64,000 nucleotides of DNA from Glandiceps talaboti (Eukaryota; Hemichordata; Enteropneusta; Spengelidae): positions 11,402,322 to 11,466,321 of the forward strand of contig NC_135570.1 of the NCBI RefSeq assembly GCF_964340395.1, read 5' to 3'. The translations under genes were made by a program, and so were the position numbers. Under the pieces are notes generated by a model that saw nothing but the letters and a program-made list of their open reading frames with translations, did no database searches and was not told the DNA's origin. Positions 12,840 through 46,600 of this stretch are shown here, in pieces (within the stretch, counting starts at the first letter, position 1; each line of letters begins with the position of its first letter).

Positions 12840-13972
12840 TTTTAGCCCAGAGACTTGGCTATCTGACTTGACATACTGGCTTGACAGTATAGCCCAGTGA
12901 TTTGGCTATCTGACTTGACATACTAGCTTGACAGTATAGTCTAGAGACTTGGCTATCTGACTTGACATACTGGCTTGACAGTATAGCCCAGAGACTTGGG
13001 TATCTGACTTGACATACTGGCTTGACAGTATAGCCCAGTGATTTGGCTATCTGACTTGACATACTAGCTTGACAGTATAGTCTAGAGACTTGGCTATCTG
13101 ACTTGACATACTGGCTTGACAGTATAGCCCAGAGACTTTGCTGTCTGACTTGACACACTGGTTTGACAGTATAGCCCAGAGACTTGGCTATCTGACTTGA
13201 CATACTGACTTGACAGTATAGCCCAGAGACTTGGCTATCTGACTTGACATACTGGTTTGACAGTATAGCCCAAAGACTTGGCTATCTGACTTGACTTACT
13301 GACTTGACAGTATAGCCCAAAGACTTGGCTATCTGACTTGACTTACTGACTTGACAGTATAGCCCAAAGACTTGGCTATCTGACTTGACATACTAACTTG
13401 ACAGTATAGCCCAAAGACTTGGCTATCTGACTTGACATACTAACTTGACAGTATAGCCCAAAGACTTGGCTATCTGACTTGACATACTAACTTGACAGTA
13501 TAGCCCAAAGACTTGGCTATCTGACTTGACATACTGACTTGACAGTATAGCCCAGTGATTTGGCTGTCTGACTTGACTTACTGACTTGACAGTATAGCCC
13601 AGAGACTTGGCTATCTGACTTGACATACTGACTTGACAGTATAGCCCAGAGACTTGGCTATCTGACTTGACATACTGACTTGACAGTATAGCCCAAAGAC
13701 TTTGCTGTCTGACTTGACACACTGGTTTGACAGTATAGCCCAGAGACTTGGCTATCTGACTTGACATACTGGCTTGACAGTATAGCCCAGAGACTTGGCT
13801 ATCTGACTTGACATACTGGCTTGACAGTATAGCCCAGAGACTTGGCTATCTGACTTGACATACTGGTTTGACAGTATAGCTCAGAGACTTGGCTATCTGA
13901 CTTGACATACTGGCTTGACAGTATAGCCCAAAGACTTGGCTGTCTGACTTGACATACTGACTTGACAGTACA
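12840..13972. repeat. 47-bp minisatellite, about 24 copies
   Basis: The unit contains 'agcccagagacttggctatc' followed by 'tgacttgacatactggcttg'. Variants (tactAGctt, AGTGATttgg, AAAGActtgg, TTTGCTGtctg) recur in blocks, suggesting higher-order duplication. Two 114-codon minus frames exist only because the repeat is open in that frame. Related degenerate units ('gacttggttgtctgact') occur at 35.69-35.76 kb. Confidence 0.95.
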
Positions 13973-14106
13973 AAGTATCTGGCATTAACTACATTGTCAA
14001 ACCAGACAGTCATGTCTCAGGGCATTGATGTATCATTGATTAGAATTAAACACACATCAGTATGTTTTAAAGTGATCATTACAGGTAGACAGTGAGTTGA
14101 AACTCC

Positions 14107-14457
14107 TTCCCCAGGGGGATATACTCCCATAAAAATGTACATGGGTATGTGAAACCCAAATGGGTCATTTTTTCACACAAAAATCTCTAAACATGGGTAT
14201 GGATTGACTTTTCATTTGAAAATTCCCTAATCATGGGTCAATAATATGGGAAACATGTCAACTGCATGATTTAGAAATACGTTCACAGCATCAGAATAAA
14301 GGTAACTGACCAGACAATTATGTCTGAAAATTCCTAACAATGTGTCTGTTTTTGGATTATACATGGGTACATTTTTCAAACTTTGGCCACACACCTGTCA
14401 GAAAATTTGGGTAGTATACCGGATTATAAAAAAAAACCCTCCCTCTCCCCCTGGGGT
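14107..14457. mobile_element. palindromic MITE-like element, 'CCCCAGGGGGATAT' family
   Basis: The left end 'ccccagggggatatactccc' and the right end 'ctccctctccccctgggg' are inverted. The interior ('gattatacatgggtacattt', 'cagaaaatttgggtagtat') matches a fragment at 55540-55690. Confidence 0.5.
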
Positions 14458-14459
14458 TG

Positions 14460-16320
14460 TATCTAATGTACCATAGAACATTGGTATTTTACAGGTATTA
14501 TGATTTATACTTGTCATTCTAACACTGATGATATGATATCATGTATATCATTATAGCGTCAGACAGTCTGCATATAAAGTATGCCTAGTATTGACTCCTA
14601 ACATACTGCATTCCTAATTCAATCAGCGGTAATGAATTTCAAAGTGTGGCCTCTTTTCTTACACATAACCTTGACATTAACTGTGGTGAAGACCAAGACG
14701 TGTGTCCTAAATCTACAACACTTTCAACTCTAACAATCTGACAGCAAAATATAGGTTAGCTCTGTAACATACATCAATATATATAGTCTATAAATCATGG
14801 TTATAGGGTTTTCACTATAAGGTTACTACACATAAACTGTATAACCCTTCACCATGTTCTTTATAGGGGAATGCAATCCATAAGATTGTATGGTCATATT
14901 GTACAGGCAAGTATGTAAATCTCTCTTGCTAACCCCATCTCTTATCCCAAGCACCCATACTAGATATAAAAAAAACCTCCCCAATCCCATTTCAAAACCC
15001 ATTTCAAACCCATTTCAAACCCCTGCAAATTTACACATACACGTTAGATACTGTTAATACAGAATGAGTTCTCTATATGTATATGTGCCAGGAAAGTGAA
15101 ATTATATAATACAGCTCTGTCAGTTTCAATATTGCTTCCTAAGCATATGTTAAACTGTGATCAGTCTCCATGAGATATAGTCTCAGTGAGGGATAAATTC
15201 CATACACAATTCCTCACTTTGTTTTCATTATCATCTGTAATCACAGGGGATAAAAACTGAAACTAACGCTATTTTGTACGTACATTGCGCATAGCACTTA
15301 TCACATGTCTCAGATTCATCATTGTTTTGTCAGAAACTATGCATTCATTTTCCCATGTTTTGAACATCTTGTTTTAAAATATGCAACAGCAGTGTACCTG
15401 TTACAGAATCAATCAATACATCTATTTATCATATAATGGCGTAAAGTATACAGCAACAAAAAAAATGAGGAAATTTTTCCATTCTCTCAATTTCAACGCA
15501 AAATTTTTAAAAATTTTATCAAATAACTGACAGTTGTTCAAATATATTGAGTGTAACAAATGTCTTCAGTTTAGTATTTTTATCGTCATATTTTGAGTAG
15601 TTTTACTATTTTCTCCCGAGATTCATCAATTCCAGAATATTAACATGATTGTAAACAGTATTTATCATTAATAATGTATGTCTATTATGAAGTTAATTAA
15701 AAATTGAATAATTTATCCTTATCTTGCATAAATCTAAAAGTGGCCTTGAATTTCATAATGTGATACAATGTATAGGAGATGTACTAATCTCTAAAAGGTC
15801 TTTGTATTTGCATTTTATATTTGCAGTTATTGTTCTTCAAGTGGTAGTTATCACCAGCAAGTCATTTACATGTATTTGTTTCTATAATCAAATGATTAAA
15901 TACATCTTATTCCAGAATACAGGGAATGGATAGAACCACAGATATTAAAGTATCACTTGTCTGTGATAGAACACATTTGAACTGTATATAAAAGACTGTT
16001 GTATTTACATTTCATATTTGCTATAATTATGTTCTTCAAGACGCAGCTATCAATGCAAGTAACTGTCAGGTAATAGTTTCTACAATCAAATGATTACATA
16101 CAGCTGATTCTAAAATGCAAGGAATGGATAGAACACGTTTGAACATATAAAAGGTCCTTGTATTTGCATTTCATATTTGCTAATATGTTCTTCAAGACGA
16201 AGTTGTCAATGCAAGTAATTAATTCTGCAATCGAATGATTACATACAACCAATTCCAGAATAGAATACAAGGAATGGATAGAACATATTTGAACATATCG
16301 TAGCAATTGACATTTTTTTT
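14460..16320. other. no gene seen
   Basis: AT-rich sequence. Around 15.77-16.30 kb a phrase containing 'tttgcatttcatatttgc', 'gttcttcaaga' and 'ggaatggatagaaca' recurs three times (about 15.80, 16.00 and 16.16 kb), an imperfect tandem duplication. No exon is supported here. Confidence 0.5.
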
Positions 16321-16322
16321 AC

Positions 16323-39232
<22,910 letters not shown>

Positions 39233-40012
39233 GATTCTGAGGAGAAATGATGTTGCAAGGTCAATTTTATTAGGAAAATGTGCCTACTACAATAATTGAG
39301 AATAAAAAATATATTTTCGACCACCGGCCTTGGACTCACAATTATGTTTGTTCCTGTTGCCGAATAGCATGATGAAAATTAACGTGTTATTAAATCAAAG
39401 TTACCTTTACTACGGAGAAAACAAATTTAACTGCCTATTTTCGTAATATAACAATTGTGGCGGCGACAAACTCCGATGTCCCGGGGTCTGATGTACAGTC
39501 TTGTAGCGTGGTGTTAACCATTTTGACAACTCCTCCCCTAATGTCAAATGATAATATAACGGTCGCGGTACCGTCACCGTACGTGTGTACGCGTACCGTT
39601 AACTACGCGTCTAGCAACATACTCGCTGCATCTTCACAATCATGATGGATATTTTTTTCTCTTTCTTCACTTAGAACTTACCTTTGAAAGGAGGTTGTGT
39701 GACCATTGTCAAGGACATGATTTGATCTGATGCGTAATCCAGAATAAAGTAGTTAATATCCTTACACGCCGGTACGTGCCACCGTTATGTATCGGAGCGT
39801 TATATCTGATAGAAAAGTTTATCACCTGTGGCCGCCATATTTTACGTGGGGATAATTGATTGGAGCATGCGCATAAGGTTGACAGTCACCTGGCTGAAAC
39901 GCCAGCTGTATGTGGACAGTGGAGTCAATAAGTGTTATTTTGGTGCATGTTGTTGACAGAATCATAAGCAGGTGATCGATCGAAACGAAATCCTTGATGT
40001 GAACTGACCGGT
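39233..40012. promoter_or_regulatory. shared region between divergent gene starts
   Basis: 780 bp separate the minus-strand ATG at 39232 from the plus-strand RWDD2 ATG at 40013. Part of it (about 39455-39625) is clearly richer in CpG than the rest of the window ('ggtcgcggtaccgtcaccgt', 'acgtgtgtacgcgtaccgtt'). It is consistent with a bidirectional promoter, but I see no firm TATA box or initiator and cannot place transcription starts. Confidence 0.45.
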
Positions 40013-41801
40013 ATGGAAGATTTAACAGGAAACCTTACGCTCCAACTGGCTGAGGTTGAAATGCTGCAGAGTATGTATGATCATCAAGATACATCGAATG
40101 CACAATTTAAACTCAACACAGCTGACGTGATCATCCTGGTACAAGACTACATAGACGGAAGCAACAGAATTACGTTGCCCCCCTTTATCAACTTTACGTT
40201 GTATTTTGGAAAAGACTCTGTCAACTTAGAATTTGAGCTGGCGTGTTCATATCCACATACATATCCCCAGGATTTGCCTGAAGTATACTTGAGATCTCAA
40301 CTTCTAAGCAGAGAGAAACAAAAAATTGTGAATGAGCACCTTACAGCTTTCCTCCAGGAACTCGATAGAGGCGAACTTTGCATGTGTACAGTTATTGAAT
40401 GGATTCAGGAATATTTAAGAAATCACAAGGATACTTTGTCATATAGTCACCATGGTGAAATTGAAAATGGCGCTGATGGGCGAGATGATATGGCCATGGT
40501 AACGTTTACTCGAATGTGGATATATTGCCATCACATATTTAAGGATAGGAAGAAAGAGGTGCTAGGATGGGGTCATGAACTTTGTCTAACTGGCTTCTGT
40601 ATGCCAGGAAAACCAGGTAATATTATCAAGTCATATCATTTGAAGGAAGCAACTATTCACGGTGTACATTCATCAAAAGTACACCATGATTAGAAACGGT
40701 GTGTAATACAGGTGATATTGAGGTACTGTGAAAAAACAAAAGAATTTCAATGAAAGCAATGGTGGCACCCTTCACATGTTCAGTTGAAATCTGTATGTCC
40801 ATAGTTCTTATCATGGGTTGGAACGTACCAGTGATATCGAGAAAACTGTAAACAAAAAACAAACAAACAACAACAACAACAACAACAACAACAAAGAATA
40901 CCCATCACCTGTAAATTTGAAATCTGTATGTCCATATTTCTTATTTTTTGCGTACCCATCTCTAAATAAAAGTTATTTTCATCCATCAAAAGTGCAATAA
41001 AATATCACAGACTTCCAATATTTCAACAACTAACAACCATCTTCATCTGGGAATGAGACCATGACCTAAAAAGGTCATGACCTCAAGCCCAAGGTGACAT
41101 AAGAGTTAAAGTGCTAAAACCGGTTCCCCTGGGTCTCCGCCCTGTACCCCTACCTACAATAAATATGGAAGGAGACCTGGGGGAACTGCCTCTAACATAA
41201 GCATACACCCCCTTAGGCTTGAGGTCATGACCTTTTTTAGGTCATGACCTCATTCAAAGTTGAAAATGGCTGTCAGTCGTTGAAAATTGGAAGACTGTGA
41301 TATTTTATTGCACTGTTGATTGATGAAATTACATTTTGTTGAGAATTCTACACAGTGAATGAAACTCTTTGAGCATGCCCAGTACTAAACAAGTACTCTT
41401 GCTCACAAGAATATTAACACTCAAATTCTGTAATTTTCATGGGTGTACTTAGAATTATTACAATGTAGTTGTCTCTAAATCTGTACATATTTGCCTTAAT
41501 ATTTGTCCCTATATTATTACTTGCAGGAATTATTTGTGTAGAAGGATTGGAAATGAACTGTGAAGACTACTGGCAAAGATTGAAACATTTCAAATGGAAA
41601 AGACTGGAGTGTAGAAATCGGATAGACGTAGTGATTCCAACAACTGAGTTAACTTCACAGAGATTATTCCACGATTTCAAAATGAAAACCTTTGATGTAC
41701 AGGATGTGAAAAGTAATACAATGAATTTAGCCCAACTACAACAATTTATGACTCAAAATAACTGTGGTGAAGTTTACCCCTTTTTGTTTGATTTCAAATA
41801 A
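40013..41801 (+). CDS. RWDD2: RWD domain-containing protein 2-like (RWDD2A/B family)
   Basis: Two exons, 40013-40616 and 41527-41801, join at CCAG|GTAATA … TTGCAG|GAATT (phase 1) to give 292 aa and a TAA stop, close to the size of vertebrate RWDD2A/B. Residues about 8-130 form an RWD domain: the start LQLAEVEMLQSMY and the motif YPHTYPQDLPEVYL are characteristic of this ubiquitin-E2-like fold. Residues about 165-290 are the C-terminal DUF1115 region, with GHELCLTGFCMPGKPG running across the intron into IICVEG, the family's most conserved block, followed by a WKRLECR segment. Cysteine of an active E2 is not expected in RWD. Cellular role is poorly defined; members are thought to be soluble intracellular proteins. 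The single 910-bp intron holds a large palindromic element. The start ATG fits the family N terminus. Confidence 0.92.
40869..40899. repeat. (CAA)n microsatellite in the RWDD2 intron
   Basis: About nine CAA units preceded by CAAA units. Confidence 0.9.
40965..41342. mobile_element. long palindromic MITE in the RWDD2 intron
   Basis: The left arm runs through 'agtgcaataaaatatcacag', 'acttccaatatttcaacaac' and 'gagaccatgacct'. The right arm is the reverse complement ('aggtcatgacctc', 'cgttgaaaattggaagactg', 'gatattttattgcact'). Nested inside is a second inverted pair, 'cctgggtctccgcc' and 'ggaaggagacctggg'. Arms of about 150 bp make this one of the largest palindromes in the window. It has no coding capacity. 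Confidence 0.8.
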
Positions 41802-41834
41802 TTGACTTTTCTGTATTCTGTATTCTAAGTTTTT

Positions 41835-41840
41835 AATAAA
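41835..41840 (+). terminator. polyadenylation signal of the RWDD2 gene
   Basis: AATAAA lies 34 bp after the TAA stop. No downstream GT-rich element was checked in detail. Confidence 0.7.
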
Positions 41841-41904
41841 ACCATAATTGAATGGAAAGTGTGTAGTCCTCTGTGTCATTGCATGTGTTCATGTTTGGCA
41901 TCAC

Positions 41905-42082
41905 AGTGAAGGAGCAGTAGTTTATAATGATCAGTGAATGCAAAGCTGAGAACGCATTTAGGTATAGCGCCCTCTTTTGACCAACCGGCCAGTGAAGGCT
42001 CAGTAGTGTAAATGATACTGAATGCAAAGCTGGGAAAGCATTTAGGTATAGCGCCCTCTTTTGACCAACCCTATAAATATCA
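41905..42082. repeat. about 95-bp direct duplication
   Basis: Two copies share 'tgaatgcaaagctgagaacg', 'catttaggtatagcgccctc' and 'ttttgaccaacc'. They lie directly after the RWDD2 3' end. Confidence 0.8.
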
Positions 42083-42119
42083 AGTACAAATGCAGTGTGA
42101 AAATAACACCATGTCTGTG

Positions 42120-42570
42120 CAAATATGCACGATCATGCTACTGTTGCTATGGGTGATATCTTAGTTGTTAGGTGACTATATATGTCAATGTTTTTGAATG
42201 TCAACAACTTGCCTATTCATCCCTGTTATCTTTCCTGTACACACCATCATTTGGCCATTGCTAAGGGAATGGTCTTATTGCTAGACATATAGGCACTCAC
42301 TAAACTGTCCATTATCTTAGCAATATACATTATACATCATGAATTGGCTGTTGCTATGGGTATGAGCTTGTTGCTTGGCATATCTGTGTTGATTATATGA
42401 ACGAATGTTTACCCACTTGCCTATTCATAGTATCATGTGACTGTTGCTAGACATTCACATATTTTGGGGGTTTTTTCACTTGCCTGCCTATTATCTTTGC
42501 AAAATATATAGGCATTTGGCTGTTGCTAAGGGCATTGTCATAGTTGCTAGGGTCAGTTTTACCAATGTCC
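42120..42570. repeat. degenerate long-period tandem repeat
   Basis: Phrases like 'tggctgttgctatgggtat', 'cttgttgcttggcatat' and 'acttgcctattcat' recur about four times at 110-130 bp spacing, heavily diverged. Confidence 0.5.
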
Positions 42571-42719
42571 TAAAAATTATATTAAGAATAAGTTCTACAA
42601 ACAGCCCCACCAATTTTCAGCAAGTACTTTAATTTTCGAGATATTGACATTCCTAAATCTTCCCTATTTTGAATATATCAAATCACACCACTCAAAAATA
42701 TGTAAATGCAAGTCAAAAT

Positions 42720-42725
42720 TTTATT
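42720..42725 (-). terminator. candidate polyadenylation signal of the Kazal/thyroglobulin gene
   Basis: AATAAA on the minus strand, about 700 bp after the stop at 43420. It is the nearest canonical signal I found; shorter 3' UTRs using variants (for example ATTAAA near 42945) are possible. Confidence 0.35.
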
Positions 42726-43261
42726 ATTGATAAAATAAAAGATTATACAGAGTTGCAGTAATTATATATTTTTGATCTTGTCTATTTGTCTATTTTAAAA
42801 AATTGTAGTAACTTACAGTAGTTTCCAGAGATGAACACAAAATAGGTATACAATACCCATACAGGAATATAAGCCGAGTTTATACGAGTTTGGGATGTAA
42901 TTTGGCCATAGATTAAAAGCTGCCTGTTGTATTCCAAGTATATTTAATCATCACTTGCTATTGGCAGAAATCAAAGCAGGTACTTACGATATAATGCATA
43001 TATGATTCGATGATGGAATTGCTGAAGAAACCGCTATTATGCAAGAATTGTGCTAATAACACATGAATATGGTTTCCATGCCAATGAGGCATGTATCAAC
43101 ATAAACATTATACTATAGTAAACTACTTAAATTATGCTTCTATGTATCGGTATGTATTTTCACTACAGTCAAATAACTTATAAACTCAGCCTCTGTCACT
43201 TAAAGAATTTCAAAATGATCTCAGATTTGACAATATCCTTTTATGCTAGAGTACACACTAG

Positions 43262-43370
43262 ACTGTAAGATCATTCATGTCGTTCCGTCCTCACTGGCCT
43301 CATCTCTCAAGGGTTGACCGATGTGTGAGGGTGCCCCATCATGGCGTACTTTACAGACTAGAGTACACAA
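43262..43370. mobile_element. MITE family 'CTGTAAGAT…GCCCTCACACATCGG', copy 1
   Basis: It carries 'gactgtaagatcattcatg', 'cctcactggcctcatct', 'accgatgtgtgagggtgccc' and the end 'actttacagac'. Its ends are inverted. Four relatives lie at 45.9, 49.4, 52.5 and 52.9 kb. It sits just after the stop of the Kazal/thyroglobulin gene, so it is probably in that 3' UTR. Confidence 0.6.
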
Positions 43371-43419
43371 CAAACTTAGATTCAATCTTGAAAGTATGTC
43401 AATACCCTGTTTTCACATC

Positions 43420-43617
43420 TTACTGAAATTTGGAAGACATCTGTACTTTTGACGTATCAATACTGAAAATATTACCACTAGCTTTCACTGTAAGTACTCT
43501 CTTAGCCTGTTTACTGTGCCATTGTGTCACATCATTAATTGTCATCGTACCTCCACTAACTAGCTTGTTTTGAGAACCTGATTCAGTAAGCCACACCCCA
43601 AAAGTTGTCATCGAACA
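43420..43617 (-). CDS. exon 6: terminal exon, C-terminal tail
   Basis: Acceptor ATACAAG|TGT, phase 0. It runs 65 codons to TAA. It begins CSMTTFGVWLTESGS and contains TINDVTQWHSKQAK. The initial Cys may be the sixth Cys of the thyroglobulin domain. The acceptor is only fair, so this exon is less certain than exons 3-5. Confidence 0.5.
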   Translation of the reverse strand, partial: CSMTTFGVWLTESGSQNKLVSGGTMTINDVTQWHSKQAKRVLTVKASGNIFSIDTSKVQMSSKFQ

Positions 43618-46600
43618 CTTGTATGCTAAATTTACATAATTATATGCAAATTATCACATGCACACTTCACATGCTTCATGTGCTAACTTTTGTGTTCATC
43701 TCTGCTGTGTGCTCATTTACGCAATGACTTCATTTGAATAATGTTGTCATGGTTGTAATAGGGTCATTGGGTGTTATTTACATAATGACTTCATTTGAAT
43801 AACATCATGGTTTTAATCAGGTTATTGGATGGCCATTTACATAATGACTTCATTTGCATAACATTGTCATGGTTGTAATCAGGTTATTGGCACACATTTT
43901 CTAATTACCAACTTCTTCGTGGTTCTATAACAAGCATTGTTTTCAAGGGCTAGGAGGTACCACAGCTAACGATATAACACAACAGCACAGTATAAAACAG
44001 GTTAGTACCATCTATAGTTCCAATCCGAAAAATGTAGTATAAGTCATGCTTATAAAAAACATATAAAAGTTTATATCAAAATATCAACTTATATCATCAT
44101 GCAGCCTTAAAAATATATAATATGTGGATATTGTTTATAAATTGATTTATTGTTATGGAAATAAGTAATATGTGATAAAAGTGAAAGAGTTTGATATTTC
44201 TTAGTCTTATTTTGATTAAAGAGTGTCTCAGTTTTTCAATTTCACAAAAAGATGTAATATTGAACACTGAAGATGGTACAGCAATAAAACTGAAGCTAAC
44301 ACATGGTGAAATAAAGGTGTTACGGAACCTGGTATATTTGTCAGCTCAGGATGCCATTTATACACTGTTTACATCACTATAACAGTTGGGGTTCCCTGAT
44401 TGGATGAACAACTTTTTGTGCTGATTGCGAGACTTTGACCAGACGTGGTTTAGAAGCCACAATTGGCATCCGTACTAGTAAAGTATGTATTGAATAAATT
44501 CAACATGCAAATGATACAAAAAAAAATGGCAGTACATTATACGATAACTATACACTGGATGTGCAATGTTATACAAATTGATCACTCTCTGTGCAGAACA
44601 TGAAGTCAGACCTTTGAATTAACTGAGTTGCTTCAACTCTGTTGTATAAAAACATGTAGTGTTCTGGGGACATTGGTTCAATTCCTACACTTGTCACTTT
44701 TCTTTACCTCATTTAAAACAAATATAAAATATGTCATGCTGAGTTTCCTTCATTTATAGCAAACCCATAAAAATATGTTAGACTATATATGAATAAATTA
44801 GCTATGGCAGGATATGGCAAGGTGTATCAAATGAAAAGGTAACATATCTTGGGTTACACCATAGACAGTGGAGTGGAATTTTTTCTTCACTGTCTATCAT
44901 TACACTTATTACACATTACAATACTTATTTTGTCATGTAAATCTCCTACCAGTGGCAATGACAGGTGAAAGTGAGTGAACATCAAAATTTATCTCAATAT
45001 TCAGGGTCAAATAAATATTCACTCTGTGACTCACATACTAAGTTGCACAAACACTTGGCATAAAACATATGACTCGATAATACCTTCTATTTCTGAATGC
45101 TAAAAAAAAAGAAGAGAATTTTGAAACAATGGCACAATATTGCATTGAAGAAAGTATGCATAGTTACTGTTGACATATAGGTCAATGGCACAAGAGATGT
45201 CTGGAATGTGAGTCTATTTCCATGGAATGACACTAAACATAGCTGGAATGAGATTCTATTTGAATAGAATCACACTACAGATATCTGGGATGAGATTCTA
45301 TTTCCATGAAATTACACTACAGATATCTGGGATAAGACTCTATTTCCATGGAATGACACTACAGATATCTGGGATGAGATTCTATTTCCATGGAATGACA
45401 CTACAGATGTCTGGGATGAGACTCTATTTCCATGGAATGACACTACAGCTGCCTGGGATGAGACTCTATTTCCAAGGAATTACACTACAAATGTCTGGGA
45501 TGAGACTCTATTTCCATGGAATGACACTACAGATATCTGGGATGAGACTCTATTTCCATGGAATGGCACTACAGATATCTGGGATGAGACTCTATTTCCA
45601 TACAATCTTGTAGTCTTCATTGGATGTACATTGTTGAGGACATTTACCATTTACAATCTACTTTAGCACCAGTTTTTCTGTTAACACAGCGACAACCTGC
45701 CAACAAAGAAATAGTACTTTTGTAATGGTCTTCAACACTCAGTGTAGATCAAGATGGTTTATTTTTACAATAAATACAGCAAGGATTTGGCCATACTGGT
45801 CAAGATTGCAAATTTCTCTAGCATTTTTGTAAAGGTTTTCAAATCTCAGTGTAGGTCGAAAGCATAGGTCCAGACACACACTGTAAGATATGTCATATTG
45901 TTACGCCCTATCAGGTGAGTGCTGGCTGATGGCAAGCTACAAATGTCGTATCTTACAGACTACTCCAAGCAGTACTACATCTACTGCCAAATACACAAAT
46001 GCGCACGTCTAATACACTTACCCATTGGGCCATGGCATTGTACAGGCTCATACAAGCCTTCACCATCACACCTTGGCCCTCCATGATGTGGAAATAGACT
46101 GTAAAATGGAGACCACTCCTCTCTTTCCCTTTCACACTCCTCTGTTTAAAGTTACAAAATAATAAACAAAAACATCAACATTATGATTCAAAATCAACAA
46201 GATTGTTGATTCAATTTAAAATACAAACGTTTACTTTCATATATACACAATTTCAAATTACCATAATGTGTGTGTGTGTGTGTGTGTCTATGTATGTATG
46301 TATGTATGTATGTATGTATGTATGTATGTACGTACGTACGTACGTATGTATGTGTGTGTGTATGTATGTATGTATGTATGTGTGTATGTATGTATGTATG
46401 TATGTATGTATGTATGTATGTATGTATGTATACATACGCTTGCTTGTTATATTTCATTTAAGAATGTATCATTTGTACGTACATGTGTCTAATTATGTGC
46501 TAGTGTTCATCAACAACTTGTAATTGAATAAAAATAAGTTGAAAAAACAACTGCAAAAAAAGCTGCCCTTGCAAGTGCCCCTTTTCAAGATTGTTTTCAT

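Noticed and set aside
12859-13767. Two 114-codon minus-strand frames with a repeated peptide
   Set aside because: They arise from the 47-bp satellite lacking stops in one frame; no splice sites, start context or domain.
12840-13972. Regular repeats suggesting a CRISPR array
   Set aside because: Units are contiguous with no unique spacers, and the genome is eukaryotic. The same holds for the arrays at 30.3, 37.0, 45.2, 55.9 and 63.4 kb.
46194-46523. Cys-Val-Tyr / His-Thr repeat frames
   Set aside because: Translation of TG and TATG microsatellites.
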